Origin: Paulinella micropora
Lineage: Eukaryota; Cercozoa; Imbricatea; Euglyphida; Paulinellidae
Length of the DNA stretch: 64,000 bases
Direction of reading: 5' to 3'
NCBI GenBank assembly: GCA_019918135.1
Contig: WBZZ01000597.1
Span: 82,501 to 146,500 of the forward strand
The translations under genes and the position numbers were made by a program. Positions 36,761 to 46,291 of the stretch are shown piece by piece. A model generated the notes under the pieces. The model was not told the origin of the DNA. It worked only from the letters and a program-made list of their open reading frames with translations, and did no database searches. Each line of letters opens with the position of its first letter. Positions within the stretch are counted from its first letter, which is position 1.

Positions 36761-36789
36761 CCCATTTTAATAAACAAAGTCCAAAATAG
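36592..36789 (+). CDS. Zinc-motif protein, second copy in the right terminal repeat
   Basis: The 56 residues from the repeat (MEDYIRPNSKQLYKQ...CECGAEVSRANLSRHKKTH) are followed by nine residues of different sequence (HFNKQSPK). Possibly just a consequence of the terminal repeat carrying the 5' part of the left-end gene. Confidence 0.35.
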   Translation: MEDYIRPNSKQLYKQINRDKINKKAREKIKCECGAEVSRANLSRHKKTHRTSTDGKPHFNKQSPK

Positions 36790-36795
36790 ACTTTT

Positions 36796-37269
36796 TTACA
36801 TCTCAAGTCGGACAGACCAATTGATAGACCCTTCATCATCGCCAACCTTCTTCATCAAGGCCGACAGCGAAGGGAAGTCGAGAATTTCCTCCTCATCTCT
36901 TCCCACAGAAGCAAGAAAGAAATTTTTCTTCCTTGGGTTTTTCATGGTTCCATCTCTCTCAACCCAAGCAAACAAAAAATTCCCATCTCTCTGCACGGGG
37001 TTGCGAACAAAATATTTCCGTTCGGCGTGAAAAGAAGTTATTTTTTCTTTTCCGAGTTGAGCGAATTCCTTCGGAACCCTAACTAGTTTGGGGTTTTTCA
37101 TTTCAGTAGGGGCTTTCTCTTCAACTTCTCCCCATGGTTTCCAAAAACCTGCAACCACATTCATTATCATTAAATAGAAATGATAGAATTAGGACTTACC
37201 CGTAGGAGCAGGAGTTGGATTGATGTTCATTTCGCCAACTCCTTCAACCAATTCTTCAGGCTCTCCCAT
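36796..37269 (-). CDS. Spliced cargo gene with a 51-bp intron, function unknown
   Basis: Exon 1 (37,200-37,269) encodes MGEPEELVEGVGEMNINPTP and a few more residues; exon 2 (36,796-37,148) begins FWKPWGEVEEKAPTEM and ends SINWSVRLEM. Between them lies a 51-base intron with GTAAGT at its start and TTGCAG at its end, leaving the frame continuous and giving about 140 residues. The C-terminal part (HAERKYFVRNPVQRDG, FLFAWVERDG) is not a family I recognise. It lies between the coiled-coil gene and the terminal repeat. A clean spliceosomal intron is unlike the other genes here, so it may be captured from the host. Confidence 0.5.
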
Positions 37270-37272
37270 TGT

Positions 37273-37304
37273 CTATTACACACACAAAAAAGCATGTGTA
37301 ATAG
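37273..37304. repeat. Hairpin upstream of the spliced gene, copy B
   Basis: CTATTACACA and TGTGTAATAG form a 10-bp perfect stem. The copy A counterpart at 20,084-20,110 keeps pairing with different bases, and the loops share a GCAT. Confidence 0.55.
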
Positions 37305-37324
37305 AAATTCCTTTGAATTAGGGT

Positions 37325-37420
37325 GGGGTGTTAAACCCCTTGGTTTTGAAAAAAACCATGTATGTTGATAATGTTGATTTCTAAACAAAATCAACATATT
37401 TTAAATCAACATTTTACACT
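37325..37420. repeat. Cluster of small inverted repeats
   Basis: Successive small hairpins: GGGGTGTTAAACCCC, TGGTTTT...AAAACCA, and ATGTTGATTT...AAATCAACAT (37,371-37,397). The last is nearly the same as the palindromic insert in the FGKYK gene at 25,461. It lies in the gap between the hairpin and the coiled-coil gene. Confidence 0.5.
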
Positions 37421-37429
37421 AAAGTCTTT

Positions 37430-37963
37430 TTATTCCGAGTTGCTATCCGCACTCTCGGTTCTGAAGACTCTGTGCATATTCCTATTATGTTCACGTTTAA
37501 TACTACGATTAATGCTATCATTTACGTATTCGTTAATACCATCACTAGAGTATTTGTTAAACGAAACATTAAACGATAAATGTTCTTGTTCAATACCAGC
37601 GAGAATTCTATTCATGACAATTGCGGAAAGTTGTCCATGATTATCATTTTTCCACTTATAGAAATTATCGCGTTCTTTGTTTATTTTTCTTTCCAATTTC
37701 TTTTGTCTCATACGAAAAAGTTTATCAGCCTCTACTTCATTACTTTCAATACTCAATCGTTCTAACATCTCATTAATAGCATCAACCTTAATCATGTCGG
37801 GTTGTTTCTTTTCAATGAGACGAGTGATTTCTTTATCTGCTTTAGAAATTCGTTCTTCGCATACTATTTTATCTTTTTTGAGTCTATCTACTCCAGGCTT
37901 TCGTATCTCAAATTCCTCAATCCACTCGTTTTTAGTTTTATGTTCTCGCGGAATTAGAGACAT
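37430..37963 (-). CDS. Right-end coiled-coil protein, copy B
   Basis: A 177-residue protein starting MSLIPREHKTKNEWIEEFE. A coiled coil (about 25-95: LKKDKIVCEERISKADKEI, INEMLERLSIESNEVEAD) is followed by a basic stretch (RMRQKKLERKINKERD) and a helical C-terminus (AIVMNRILAGIEQEHLS). Same position relative to the integrase as the copy A protein at 19,519 and same architecture as element C 45,647-46,150. Function unknown. Confidence 0.55.
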   Translation of the reverse strand: MSLIPREHKTKNEWIEEFEIRKPGVDRLKKDKIVCEERISKADKEITRLIEKKQPDMIKVDAINEMLERLSIESNEVEADKLFRMRQKKLERKINKERDNFYKWKNDNHGQLSAIVMNRILAGIEQEHLSFNVSFNKYSSDGINEYVNDSINRSIKREHNRNMHRVFRTESADSNSE

Positions 37964-38156
37964 GTTTCCACTGAAAACCTGTCCAGACAGAATTCTGATT
38001 TTCTGTTTTTAGCCTAAAAACACGCCAACACCGCCGTGTTGAGGTGTTGTAAAGACATATTCACGGAAATAGAATTTCTAGAATTTTCTTAAAAAAATTG
38101 ACTTACGGCAATACTTCAAATACCATTTTTCCTGAATAGTTGTCAGGCATATAGTA

Positions 38157-38228
38157 GAAACGACTAATGGGTTCGACGTAGTCGATGAAATTTTAGGTTG
38201 CAGGTTCAATTCCTAAGGAAGTCGTTTC
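38157..38228 (+). ncRNA. tRNA-like folded sequence
   Basis: GAAACGAC and GTCGTTTC close a 72-base unit containing GGTTCAATTCC, which matches the B-box consensus of tRNA promoters, and inner stems CGACTA/TAGTCG and TTAGG/CCTAA. D and T arms are not in canonical positions, so this is not a normal tRNA. It may be a tRNA relic or another structured RNA between the integrase and coiled-coil genes. Confidence 0.3.
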
Positions 38229-38257
38229 GTTTCTATTAATGTCTTTTATTTTTTTGC

Positions 38258-39253
38258 TTATAAATCTAATATTACCTTTGCCTTTTTTTCTCTCTTTGAA
38301 GTCCTGATATTCTCTGGTTGAATGTCTTCTCTTTTTAGCAATTCTTTCGTCTTTTTTTCTTTAATAACTTCTTTGGTCTGCTCCTTCATATCTTTTTCTT
38401 CGTCAACAGGTTTATCAAAATCAGTTTTTAATAAATCACGTGGGCTTACCAACTCATCGTTATTCAATATGATTTTAAACCCTTTTCGTCCTTTGACTTT
38501 GTAAATAATTTTGCTGAAAGTCTTACCGCCTTTGGAAAATAGATTCCTCTTGTTTTCCTTACGGACATTATCGGCAACATTGAATTCGTCTATTAAATTT
38601 TCACGAGTGATACTCTGTTTATTTTTATCTCTTCTAGCAAAGACATCCACAGGTTTGGCTTGAATTCCTCTATGAACTTTATGATTGTAAGCATTAACCA
38701 AGTCTTGAATATAACTTACCCAGTCAAAATTTCTATTAGTTTCAAATAAAAGGTCAAGCCATCTCCTAATACTTCTTATCACTCTATCAACAACCGCAAG
38801 CGCTCTATGGTCGCCAACTTCAACGACATCGTGTTTAATTCCATTTTCAATAAAATAATCACGAGTAGCACCTTTATATTCTCCTCCGCTGTCAGTTGTA
38901 ATTGACTTTGGTTTATGAGGTATAGATTTCAAAGCATAATATACTTCTTTCGCTGTTTTATTTTTTAGCGGAATGATTATTAAAAATCTGGAATGGCAAT
39001 CAATCCAAACGAGCATCCAAGCATAGCCCTTATTGCCTTTCTTATCTTTTATCTTACTCATATCCGCTAAGTCTAAGAAAACTTGGTCTAATGGTTTATC
39101 AACCCATATCGTGTTCCATATTTTTGGGTTCTTTTTCTGGTGGTGAATTTCAAGGGCTTCTTCTTCTTTTGTCTTTTTTGTTTCTCCAGTTGGTGTGTCC
39201 TCAAGTTGGCTATCCGCATTCTGTGTATTAATAATTGTATGTTTATAGTCCAT
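38258..39253 (-). CDS. rve-family integrase, copy B
   Basis: About 331 residues; start set at MDYKHTIINTQNADSQLED, matching copy A, rather than an upstream hydrophobic extension. The catalytic core has LDLADMSKIKDKKGNKGYAW, ITTDSGGEYKGA and ALAVVDRVIRSIRRWL, giving two aspartates and a third acidic residue. The C-terminal part (FKIILNNDELVSPRDLLK) may bind DNA. In Polintons this enzyme inserts the element and makes 6-bp duplications, as seen at both sides of copy B. Confidence 0.8.
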   Translation of the reverse strand: MDYKHTIINTQNADSQLEDTPTGETKKTKEEEALEIHHQKKNPKIWNTIWVDKPLDQVFLDLADMSKIKDKKGNKGYAWMLVWIDCHSRFLIIIPLKNKTAKEVYYALKSIPHKPKSITTDSGGEYKGATRDYFIENGIKHDVVEVGDHRALAVVDRVIRSIRRWLDLLFETNRNFDWVSYIQDLVNAYNHKVHRGIQAKPVDVFARRDKNKQSITRENLIDEFNVADNVRKENKRNLFSKGGKTFSKIIYKVKGRKGFKIILNNDELVSPRDLLKTDFDKPVDEEKDMKEQTKEVIKEKKTKELLKREDIQPENIRTSKREKKAKVILDL

Positions 39254-39263
39254 ATTATATACA

Positions 39264-39521
39264 ATGAGATTTTTAAAGTCCAACATTAAGAATAAAAAAT
39301 ATAAAGTCATTAGTCCAAAAGGTAAGGTTATCAATTTTGGTGATACTAGATATGAACATTATAAAGACCGCATAGGACTATATTCACATTTAGACCATTT
39401 AGATAAAGTAATAAGAAAAAATTATAGAGCAAGAGCAAAGGCTATAAAAAATTCAAAAGGTGAATTAACTTATAATAATCCAGAGTATAGTAATTATTAT
39501 TCTTATCACTATCTCTGGTAA
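39264..39521 (+). CDS. DUF5754-like small protein, copy B
   Basis: An 85-residue protein: MRFLKSNIKNKKYKVISPKG, VINFGDTRYEHYKDRIGLYS, RAKAIKNSKGEL and the ending YYSYHYLW. The FGD...YEHYKD...YSHLDH...YRAR...YHYLW pattern is that of DUF5754 proteins common in giant viruses and Polinton-like viruses; function unknown. It starts ten bases from the integrase start on the other strand, implying a shared divergent promoter. Copy A has an unrelated gene in this slot. Confidence 0.65.
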   Translation: MRFLKSNIKNKKYKVISPKGKVINFGDTRYEHYKDRIGLYSHLDHLDKVIRKNYRARAKAIKNSKGELTYNNPEYSNYYSYHYLW

Positions 39522-39525
39522 TATC

Positions 39526-40044
39526 TTAGAATTTTAAAAAGCATTTTTCAACATCATTATTTTTTTCTTTCTTAGCACCTGAAGACTGATTATATACCTT
39601 TACACTTACACTACTTGATTTTTTACCCTTACCTTTCTTTGGTTTTGGTGTTTCTTCTTCACTACTCTCACTTTCGCTTTCTTCACTCTCTAGCTCGGGC
39701 TCTATCTTCTTGCTCTTCTTCGCTCTCTTAGTCTCCGCCTTCGCTCTTTTAATTTTCATCTTAGCCATCTTTTCGGCAATTATATCAGTGAAATCAACCT
39801 CGTCCTCACTCTCACTCTTTTCCTCTGGGCTATCATTATCATGTTCAGTAATAATATCCTCAGCCAAGTTCTTTTCTTCAATTTGTTTTATTCGTTCCTC
39901 CATATCTTCGTCTTCTTGCTTTACAGCATTTCTATATTGAGCCAATACATTTTTGGCATGCTCCATCTTTCGTTGTTTTGCTTTCGCTTTTATTCCTTCC
40001 ACAGCACTACCCCAATTCTTACGACTTGCTTCAGCGGACGGCAT
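39526..40044 (-). CDS. Charged coiled-coil protein MPSAEASRKNW, copy B
   Basis: A 172-residue protein almost identical to copy A 16,704-17,201 over its first 110 residues (MPSAEASRKNWGSAVEGIKA), then an acidic Ser/Glu run and a Lys-rich tail with small length differences. Divergent from the fibre start at 40,098, as in A; the spacer between them keeps an ATATATTAATCTTAGTATAG stretch that may be a shared promoter. Confidence 0.6.
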   Translation of the reverse strand: MPSAEASRKNWGSAVEGIKAKAKQRKMEHAKNVLAQYRNAVKQEDEDMEERIKQIEEKNLAEDIITEHDNDSPEEKSESEDEVDFTDIIAEKMAKMKIKRAKAETKRAKKSKKIEPELESEESESESSEEETPKPKKGKGKKSSSVSVKVYNQSSGAKKEKNNDVEKCFLKF

Positions 40045-40097
40045 TCTATACTAAGATTAATATATTTTAGTATTTACAAAATAATTATTAATATAAT

Positions 40098-41640
40098 ATG
40101 TCGCAATATAAATCCTTACTAGGCCTTAATGAGTTGGCCGTTGATAGTCTAGACATAAAAAACTTAGACCTTACCAACACAAATATTATTGGTTTAAACA
40201 CAGACAGAGTGCCAGAAGATGCCGAACCCGTAAATCTTTATTTCACTGATAACCGCTTTGATACACGGCTCGCTTTAAAATCAACTACAGATATCAAAGA
40301 AGGAAAAAATTTATACTACACAGAGCAACGAGTAAGGGACAACGACGAAGTCAAAGCCTCAACTCAACACCGCTCCAATACAAGTAATCCGCACCAAACA
40401 AGTTTATATAACTTGATAGACACAAACATATCCGCACCAGTGGTCGGGCAATACTTAACATATAATGATGTAGATGGTAAATGGAGAAATACAACCATTG
40501 GCTCAATTGACACACTCTCTGATGTAGTCATAACCGCACCAATAGCGATGAATAGTTATCTAACATATAACTCAATAAACTGGGTGAATAAAACATTTCC
40601 GATAAATGTTAATGAATTCGGCAATATTAGTATGGGCGGATATTTGAACATAACGGGAGTTAATTTACTAAATACAAAAGATGTTGATGATTGGATAACA
40701 GAGCACATAGCGAACAATGCGAAAGTGTCCGCGGACGGCTCAATTAACACACACAGCGATGTGATAATTACAGGCACACCCGCCGATAACCAACTGCTCA
40801 TTTATTCAACAGGCCAATGGCGCAATACAAACTCTCCATTTATAAGATTAGATGGCACCGCCATGATGTTTGGAGATTTAAATATGGGAGGATTTAACAT
40901 AACAAATGTTAATCTTGTTGATGGTGTTGATGTTTCGGCTCTTGACACTTCGGTGGTAAAACTAACGGGAGACCAAACCATAACAGGGAATAAAACATTT
41001 ACTACTTATGTGGGTGTTAAAGACTCAAATCCTTTAAACACTGGCAAGTTATTCTTTAATTACAACAATAATATGGGCTCTATCTATTCGTCGGAGGCAG
41101 GTGGAGCAACGGGCTATCCATTATCTTTTGTCGGCTCGTCCATACCTTTTGCTCCAACAACAGGTGGTGGAATGACATTGACAAATAATGTTTTAAATTT
41201 TAACAGCACGACAGCAATCAGCGGACTGCCCGCGCCATTCTATGACAATGATGCTTCAACAAAAGCATATACCGATACGAAACTAGCCAAGGACGGCACA
41301 ACGGCTATGACGGGCAGTTTAAATATGGGCGGATTTAACATAACAAATGTTAATCTTGTTGATGGTATTGATGTTTCGGCTCTTGATACCGCAGTAGTGA
41401 AACTGACAGGAGACCAAACTATAGGAGGAATTAAAACATTCATCAATATAATAAATGCTAGTGCGGGGATTGATATGAAAAGCCAAAGTATAACAAATGT
41501 TAATCTTGTTGATGGTGTTGATGTTTCCACCCTTGATACTTCGGTGGTTAAACTAACAGGAGACCAGACCATAGCAGGGAATAAAAAATTTACTTCAACT
41601 TTGGAAGTAAGTGGTTCATCCAATCCAACTACTTTCGCCG
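40098..41640 (+). pseudogene. Fibre, N-terminal portion, copy B
   Basis: Begins MSQYKSLLGLNELAVDSLDI and runs through stalk repeats with VDGVDVSALDTSVVKLTGDQ. It matches the copy A fibre start at about 90 percent or better by eye. The C-terminal portion lies on the minus strand at 34,013-36,112, so the gene is broken by the inverted orientation of the right third of the element. Confidence 0.7.
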
Positions 41641-41781
41641 AATTTGAATCAGTGAGGGAACAGTTGGCTAGGAAAAGTCTACGATCCCTCTGATTTGAGT
41701 TTTGAGCAAATCATTCGTGATGCAATTATGGGTCCCGAAATGAGAGATAAGGAAGTACAGAACGACTGGAAGCAGTACTAG
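41641..41781 (+). other. Host-like coding fragment right of copy B
   Basis: In one plus-strand frame, from about 41,679, this reads VYDPSDLSFEQIIRDAIMGP and ends EVQNDWKQY with a stop at about 41,780. Base composition is richer in G and C than the element. It looks like the last exon of a host gene, family not recognised. Confidence 0.4.
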
Positions 41782-42830
41782 TGGCTAGAGTGGTTAGTCA
41801 AACTCCCATCTAGCCATCCTTCTCTGCTTCTCAAGCAGATCTAGATCACTGGGGTTGCCTTTCCCATACCGGTCCTTAAGCCTTTTCCACATGGCGTTGG
41901 GTTGCTGCCCAAATTCAGGCGTTCCATCCCTAACCAAGTCCGTGACCAACCTCTTCGCCTCACCTTTGAGAAGCGTGTAGCTGTGTAGATTAGAGTGAAC
42001 AGTTCCACCCTCTTCTCTCTCACCTCCGGGATCCACCAATAGGCTCTCATCATAGCTTATAATTACCACGAGTTGTCGTTCATCATAGCTTATAATTACC
42101 ACGAGTTATCGTTCTTTACGCTTCTTCTTGCAATTGAGCACCGTGGCACTTGGCCTCTTTGCCGTCGCAGCAGCGGGAGTATTTGTAAAAAGTCCCACGT
42201 ACGGTAGGTCCCTTTGCTCCGCCACTGCCACTTAAGTCTGCACTGCTACTAGTGCTAGAGGTACCGGTGGTTGGCAACGATTTAGAGAGGGATGCTGCCA
42301 GTCTTGCCTTCCTTAAAGTTTCTTCCTCATACTTCCTTGAGGTAAACTCGCGCTTTGAAGTGGTGACTGAGCTTTCTTCTTCTCCTTCTTCCGACTTCTT
42401 CTTCCTGCCCATCCACTTTCTCCTCTTCTTCAGAGTCTTCTTCTGCTTGGCTTTCATCCGACTCCTCATCTACATCGTCTAACTCCTGCATACCATCCTC
42501 TTCCTCTTCATTGCTTCCACAGGCTTCCCTGCGGCCCCAAAGCACTGTTTAGTGATCCACTTGCATGACTGCTGCTTGCTGCTGCTAATGCTGCCTTTTC
42601 ACCGACTCATATACTTCGGTACGTTCTTGCCTGCCATGTGCAGCCTGCGTAGGTCTTGGCACGATGCACTTCCAACTTATGCCCCCTGAGGTCCTCAAAA
42701 CCGCCTCTAGTAAGGTCCTTCCTTACTGCCTCTAACATTAGGCTACGTTGAAAGTCTTCCCAGTCTTCCCTGCCACTGTAGCAAGGTACAGTTGGTTGAC
42801 TTTTTTCCATTTCTCTGTTTTTCAGACATC
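41782..42830 (-). mobile_element. LTR-retrotransposon gag-like relic (broken)
   Basis: Minus-strand open stretches read MEKSQPTVPCYSGREDWEDF at the right and LLKGEAKRLVTDLV...NAMWKRLKDRYG...LDLLEKQRRMA at the left, a pattern like the gag region of LTR retrotransposons (copia or Pao type not decided). A Lys/Glu/Ser-rich stretch lies between. No protease, reverse transcriptase or paired LTRs are seen in the window. The relic is broken several times, and a 35-base tandem duplication lies at about 42,049-42,118. Confidence 0.4.
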
Positions 42831-43489
42831 GAAAGCCACTTTTCTAACCCAGAAAGATTGTTGCTAGTCCTTTGTCTGTTATTTGTTTCTGACTGGCTGA
42901 CACCCCTTCTGCAAATCCCCCCTTAGGTGACGAGTACGTTGCAAGTGTCCTCTCACTTCCCAGTGGCAATCAGCTGTTGGCATTTTCCTGTTGGTTTCTT
43001 GAGCAGGTAGCTAGCCTGCACCCAACCATACTCCTGCGCGCCACAAGCATCCCTAGACCGGTTTCTGGGCTTGCTTGTTGATGGGGTCACGTTTGTGGCC
43101 CAAACCCCTAACCTTTCCTGACTGTAGGTGGCGAGTCCTTCTGACCCGAAGGCTCACTTTTCTAGTATTAATATCTCCTGTCTGAAGCTCGACCTCCGCA
43201 GAGCTCTACTCCCTGTTCAACCACAACGATTTCACACGCAGTGGTACTGAGGCACAGCTGGAAGTATATACTGAAAGTCCCCTTTTGTCACGCTTGGGTC
43301 ACAGCGTGACACAGACAGTGGAATCCTTCCTCTGGATCACGTTGGTGATGTCACAAGTTGTTGTACTTCTACTTGTACAAGGCTCATAACCCTTGAGGAG
43401 TTGAAGAGTATTGAGGGTATTAGAAGTTGAAGAAGATTCAACGTCTCCGAGTCCGAGCATAGGCGTCCCCAGTTGATTAGACCGTAGGC

Positions 43490-43490
<1 letters not shown>
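42831..43490. other. Non-coding, GC-richer stretch, possible LTR or host DNA
   Basis: No convincing gene on either strand. It lies upstream of the gag-like relic in the relic's orientation and could contain its leader or LTR, but no second copy is present in the window to define LTR ends. Confidence 0.3.

Positions 43491-43550
<60 letters not shown>
43491..43550. repeat. TA dinucleotide repeat
   Basis: About 60 bases of TA repeats with one interruption, directly abutting the large palindrome at the outer edge of element C. Confidence 0.9.
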
Positions 43551-43954
43551 CATTTATGTAGCATAGACAGGTCTATCTCGTATATCATAAAACAAGCCTT
43601 AGAAACATAAAAAAACGACATACGACATATCAAAAATAGACATTCAAATATATCAAAACATACAAAGACGTAAAACAAAATACGATAAAATCAATACTAA
43701 GCCCTTTTTCATCAAAATGACGACAAAAAACATATTTTACTATCATAAAAATATATAAATTTCATTTATATGTTTTTTGTCGTCATTTTGATAAAAAAGG
43801 GCTTAGTATTGATTTTATCGTATTTTGTTTTACGTCTTTGTATGTTTTGATATATTTGAATGTCTATTTTTGATATGTCGTATGTCGTTTTTTTATGTTT
43901 CTAAGGCTTGTTTTATGATATACGAGATAGACCTGTCTATGCTACATAAATGAT
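43549..43954. repeat. 406-bp near-perfect palindrome, candidate hairpin telomere junction
   Basis: Arms of 187 bases (43,549-43,735 and 43,768-43,954) are complementary, with only one mismatch noticed, around a 32-base AT-rich centre. The outer ends read ATCATTTATGTAGCATAGAC and its complement. It lies 185 bases upstream of the telomere-resolvase-like gene. Bacterial protelomerases act on palindromes near their own gene; here the palindrome would represent two fused hairpin ends. A foldback transposon is the main alternative. Confidence 0.8.
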
Positions 43955-44138
43955 CAGAATACAAGACCCCACAAAAAGGGGAAAGTATCATTAAATATTT
44001 ATTTGTTTTTACGTTAAGAAAAAATATAAACAAGTCTATTATATAACATACGACCCGCAGAACAACGGGGGGCAGACACGAACGAAGTGAGTGTCGGGGG
44101 GCAATAACCGAAGCCAACCAAACCAACCATAAAGCAGA

Positions 44139-45538
44139 ATGTGGAACGAGAACGATAAAAAATTTATCAAGCAGTTGAACATAGCAGACACAGAGCAAAA
44201 AATATATAATGTGGTGTCTGAATTTTTCACGAGTGATGCGAAGCCGTCAAAGGCCTTTCATAATGCTATATTGTTATTATTTAGTAAAACAACAACAGAA
44301 GACGAAATGCTAAAAGCAATGAACATTATTTATCCTAAATACGCTATTATTTACCCGAATACGACTTCAAGGAGGCAAAGACTGAGCGAAGTAAGAACAA
44401 GGGCAATAAAACCAAATCAAACAAAAAAAGTATATGAGATGTCTAAATTAGATAAGTATTTTAATATCAATGAAGATGAACGAATTAAAATAGTTGAGGG
44501 ATATAAAAAAGACGTCAAAGCAAAAAACGAGCAAAAAATACAGATTGATGTACGGGAGGTAATGGCAAAAATGAACGAGATGATTTTAAGCGATGACCCA
44601 TATTTAAAGTTGCTTGCTTTAATGCTAGCAATAGGGGCGCGACCTGTTGAGATATTCGCAAAAAATACATATGAATTAATACCCGATAAGCCGAGTTGGC
44701 TAAGGATAAACAACTTAGCGAAGAAACGAGAGTGACAAAAAAGAACTGGACAGAGAGGCCTGTTATTCTATTTACTCCCGAATTTACAATAGAAAAAATT
44801 GAAGCAATAAGAAACCACTTTAAGAAAAAAGGGGCGGTTATTATTAATAAAGAACGAGTGCTTGATAAACAGAAAAACAATGAACTAAATAAGCGGATAA
44901 TAAAAGTTTTTCCATGGCTAGCAGATTACACACAGAGAAGTAGTATGTTAAGAAAATTATACGCGAGTTTATCATACACGAATTACGCAGACCCGAGAAC
45001 TATAAATTTCAATACGTGGGTAAGTAATGTATTAGGGCACGGCGACCTTTTAACGAGTTTTTCGTATTCATGGGTGAATGTGGCAGACCCGCGGGAGATG
45101 ATGGAAGAAGGCCTTAAAACCGAACTAGAGGAACTACGAAAGAAAATAGATTTATGTTTAAATATCAAAGAGGCAGAAAGTGAAGACATAGAGGACAACG
45201 GCAACGACGGCAAATATAAGCCCTTAGGGAAGAAAGCGAGCCGTGAGGATAAAAACGAATTACTTAATAAAATTTACAACGACCACGGGGGCAAGATAAC
45301 GAATACGAAATTAAGGCAAATTAGCGGGATTGGGGCGAAAATAGTAAATGAGTTTATAAAAGCAAAAAAGGAAGGAAAGACAGAGACGAAAGAGGCAACA
45401 GAGACAACAGAGACAAAAAAGAGCGTCGCGGAGACAACGGCAAAAGAGCCTGCGGGGTTTAAACTAATCGGCGACGACGGCAAAAAGCAACCAATACGAA
45501 AAAGCGCGAGGCTTAAAAATAAATTAAAAGATGAATAA
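44139..45538 (+). pseudogene. Telomere-resolvase-like tyrosine recombinase, left arm
   Basis: Read in two open stretches in both arms, so apparently broken once, unless this is an assembly error in a homopolymer. The first stretch (MWNENDKKFIKQLN...) holds the arginine motif LALMLAIGARPVEIF and WLRINNLAKKRE, like the GQAKKR-type lysine loop of protelomerases. The second has RSSMLRKLYASLSYTNYA (second arginine) and VLGHGDLLTSFSYSWV (LGH and the tyrosine), then a charged linker and a C-terminal helical domain (KITNTKLRQISGIGAKIVNEF). The spacing fits TelN/TelK/ResT-type enzymes better than ordinary integrases. Such enzymes cut palindromic junctions and close them as hairpins. Confidence 0.6.
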
Positions 45539-45646
45539 AATCTCTTTGAAAATGAGGCGGGGTTGCCCCCTTTTTGGTTTTTTCTTTTTCGTTTATAAAT
45601 TAATAACATTCTATAGTGGTAATAATAAGTGTGCTTAAAGCACAGA

Positions 45647-46150
45647 TTACACGGCAGACGAAGACGGGGCGGAGACTTCCATTAGAGCAGACGCGTTAGA
45701 CTTGTTAATCTCTGAGACGACACGGGCGAGGGCGTCGTTAAAGTCTACTCCAGTATTAATCAAATAATTAACTCTATTATATTGAGGCTGTTTGAAGCCT
45801 TCTATTTTTCTGTGTCCTTTTTGGTCAATCCATTTTTTAAAGAGTTTCATTTGAGCGTCAATATGTTCCTGTCGCTGTGTCAAAGCCTTAGAAATATTAA
45901 TATCTTCATTAATTTCAGTAGCATCTTTAAGAGCCTTTTTAAAGGCTAATAATTCTTGTTCTTTTTTAGTTTTTTGTTTTTCTAAAGAGGCTATTTTATG
46001 GTTGAAGGCTTTAATATCTCCTTCGGCTTTATCAATCCCCGCTTTTATCTCGTCAATGTCCGTCATACGCTTACGTCGCTTAATTCGCCGTTCCACGTCT
46101 TCATTGGTTTCGGGAGCATTCCGCGGTACAAGTCTTCGGCTGTCGGTCAT
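45647..46150 (-). CDS. Coiled-coil protein, left arm of C
   Basis: A 167-residue protein starting MTDSRRLVPRNAPETNEDVE. A basic patch (RRIKRRKRM) precedes a coiled coil (about 33-85: IKAGIDKAEGDIKAFNHKIA, LEKQKTKKEQELLAFKKALK), then a helical C-terminus (YNRVNYLINTGVDFNDALAR). It resembles in layout the right-end coiled-coil proteins of copies A and B. Convergent with the recombinase gene. Confidence 0.6.
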   Translation of the reverse strand: MTDSRRLVPRNAPETNEDVERRIKRRKRMTDIDEIKAGIDKAEGDIKAFNHKIASLEKQKTKKEQELLAFKKALKDATEINEDINISKALTQRQEHIDAQMKLFKKWIDQKGHRKIEGFKQPQYNRVNYLINTGVDFNDALARVVSEINKSNASALMEVSAPSSSAV

Positions 46151-46291
46151 CTTGGTCTCCTTTGTCTCTGGGACTGCGGGACGACGGGAGCAAAAAGGCG
46201 GGTTTGCTGGTGGCGCGGTAAAAGCGCTAACGAAAAAAATTAGGTTGTCGGGGCTGTTTCTGTGTTCTGGACTAACGAATTTATTATGGCT

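Larger units (their letters stand above)
20432..41650. mobile_element. Polinton-like element copy B
   Basis: Integrated Polinton-like element bounded at the left by a 6-bp target duplication and a 426-bp terminal repeat. The repeat partner (36,335-36,760) is in direct orientation because the right third of the element lies inverted relative to copy A. The gene set matches A. Polymerase, capsid, penton, ATPase and integrase genes read through; about three or four genes are broken. Identical terminal repeats indicate recent insertion or recent homogenisation. It sits within a host-like exon a few hundred bases from copy A. Confidence 0.85.

Noticed and set aside
38157-38228. Functional tRNA gene
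   Set aside because: The T loop is out of register with the closing stem and no proper D arm forms.
41782-42830. Host gene instead of a retrotransposon relic
   Set aside because: The GEAKRLV...MWKRLKDRYG pattern is typical of gag proteins. Superfamily left open, since no reverse transcriptase is present.
43549-43954. Large palindrome as an ordinary foldback transposon or MITE
   Set aside because: Not excluded, but its place exactly at the outer edge of element C and next to the recombinase gene makes a telomere junction the better working idea. No target duplication is evident, because TA repeats abut one side.
44139-45538. Ordinary phage-type integrase or Crypton recombinase
   Set aside because: The LAKKRE lysine-loop motif, the spacing to RKLYAS and LGH...Y, and the neighbouring palindrome fit telomere resolvases better, though only a profile search can decide.
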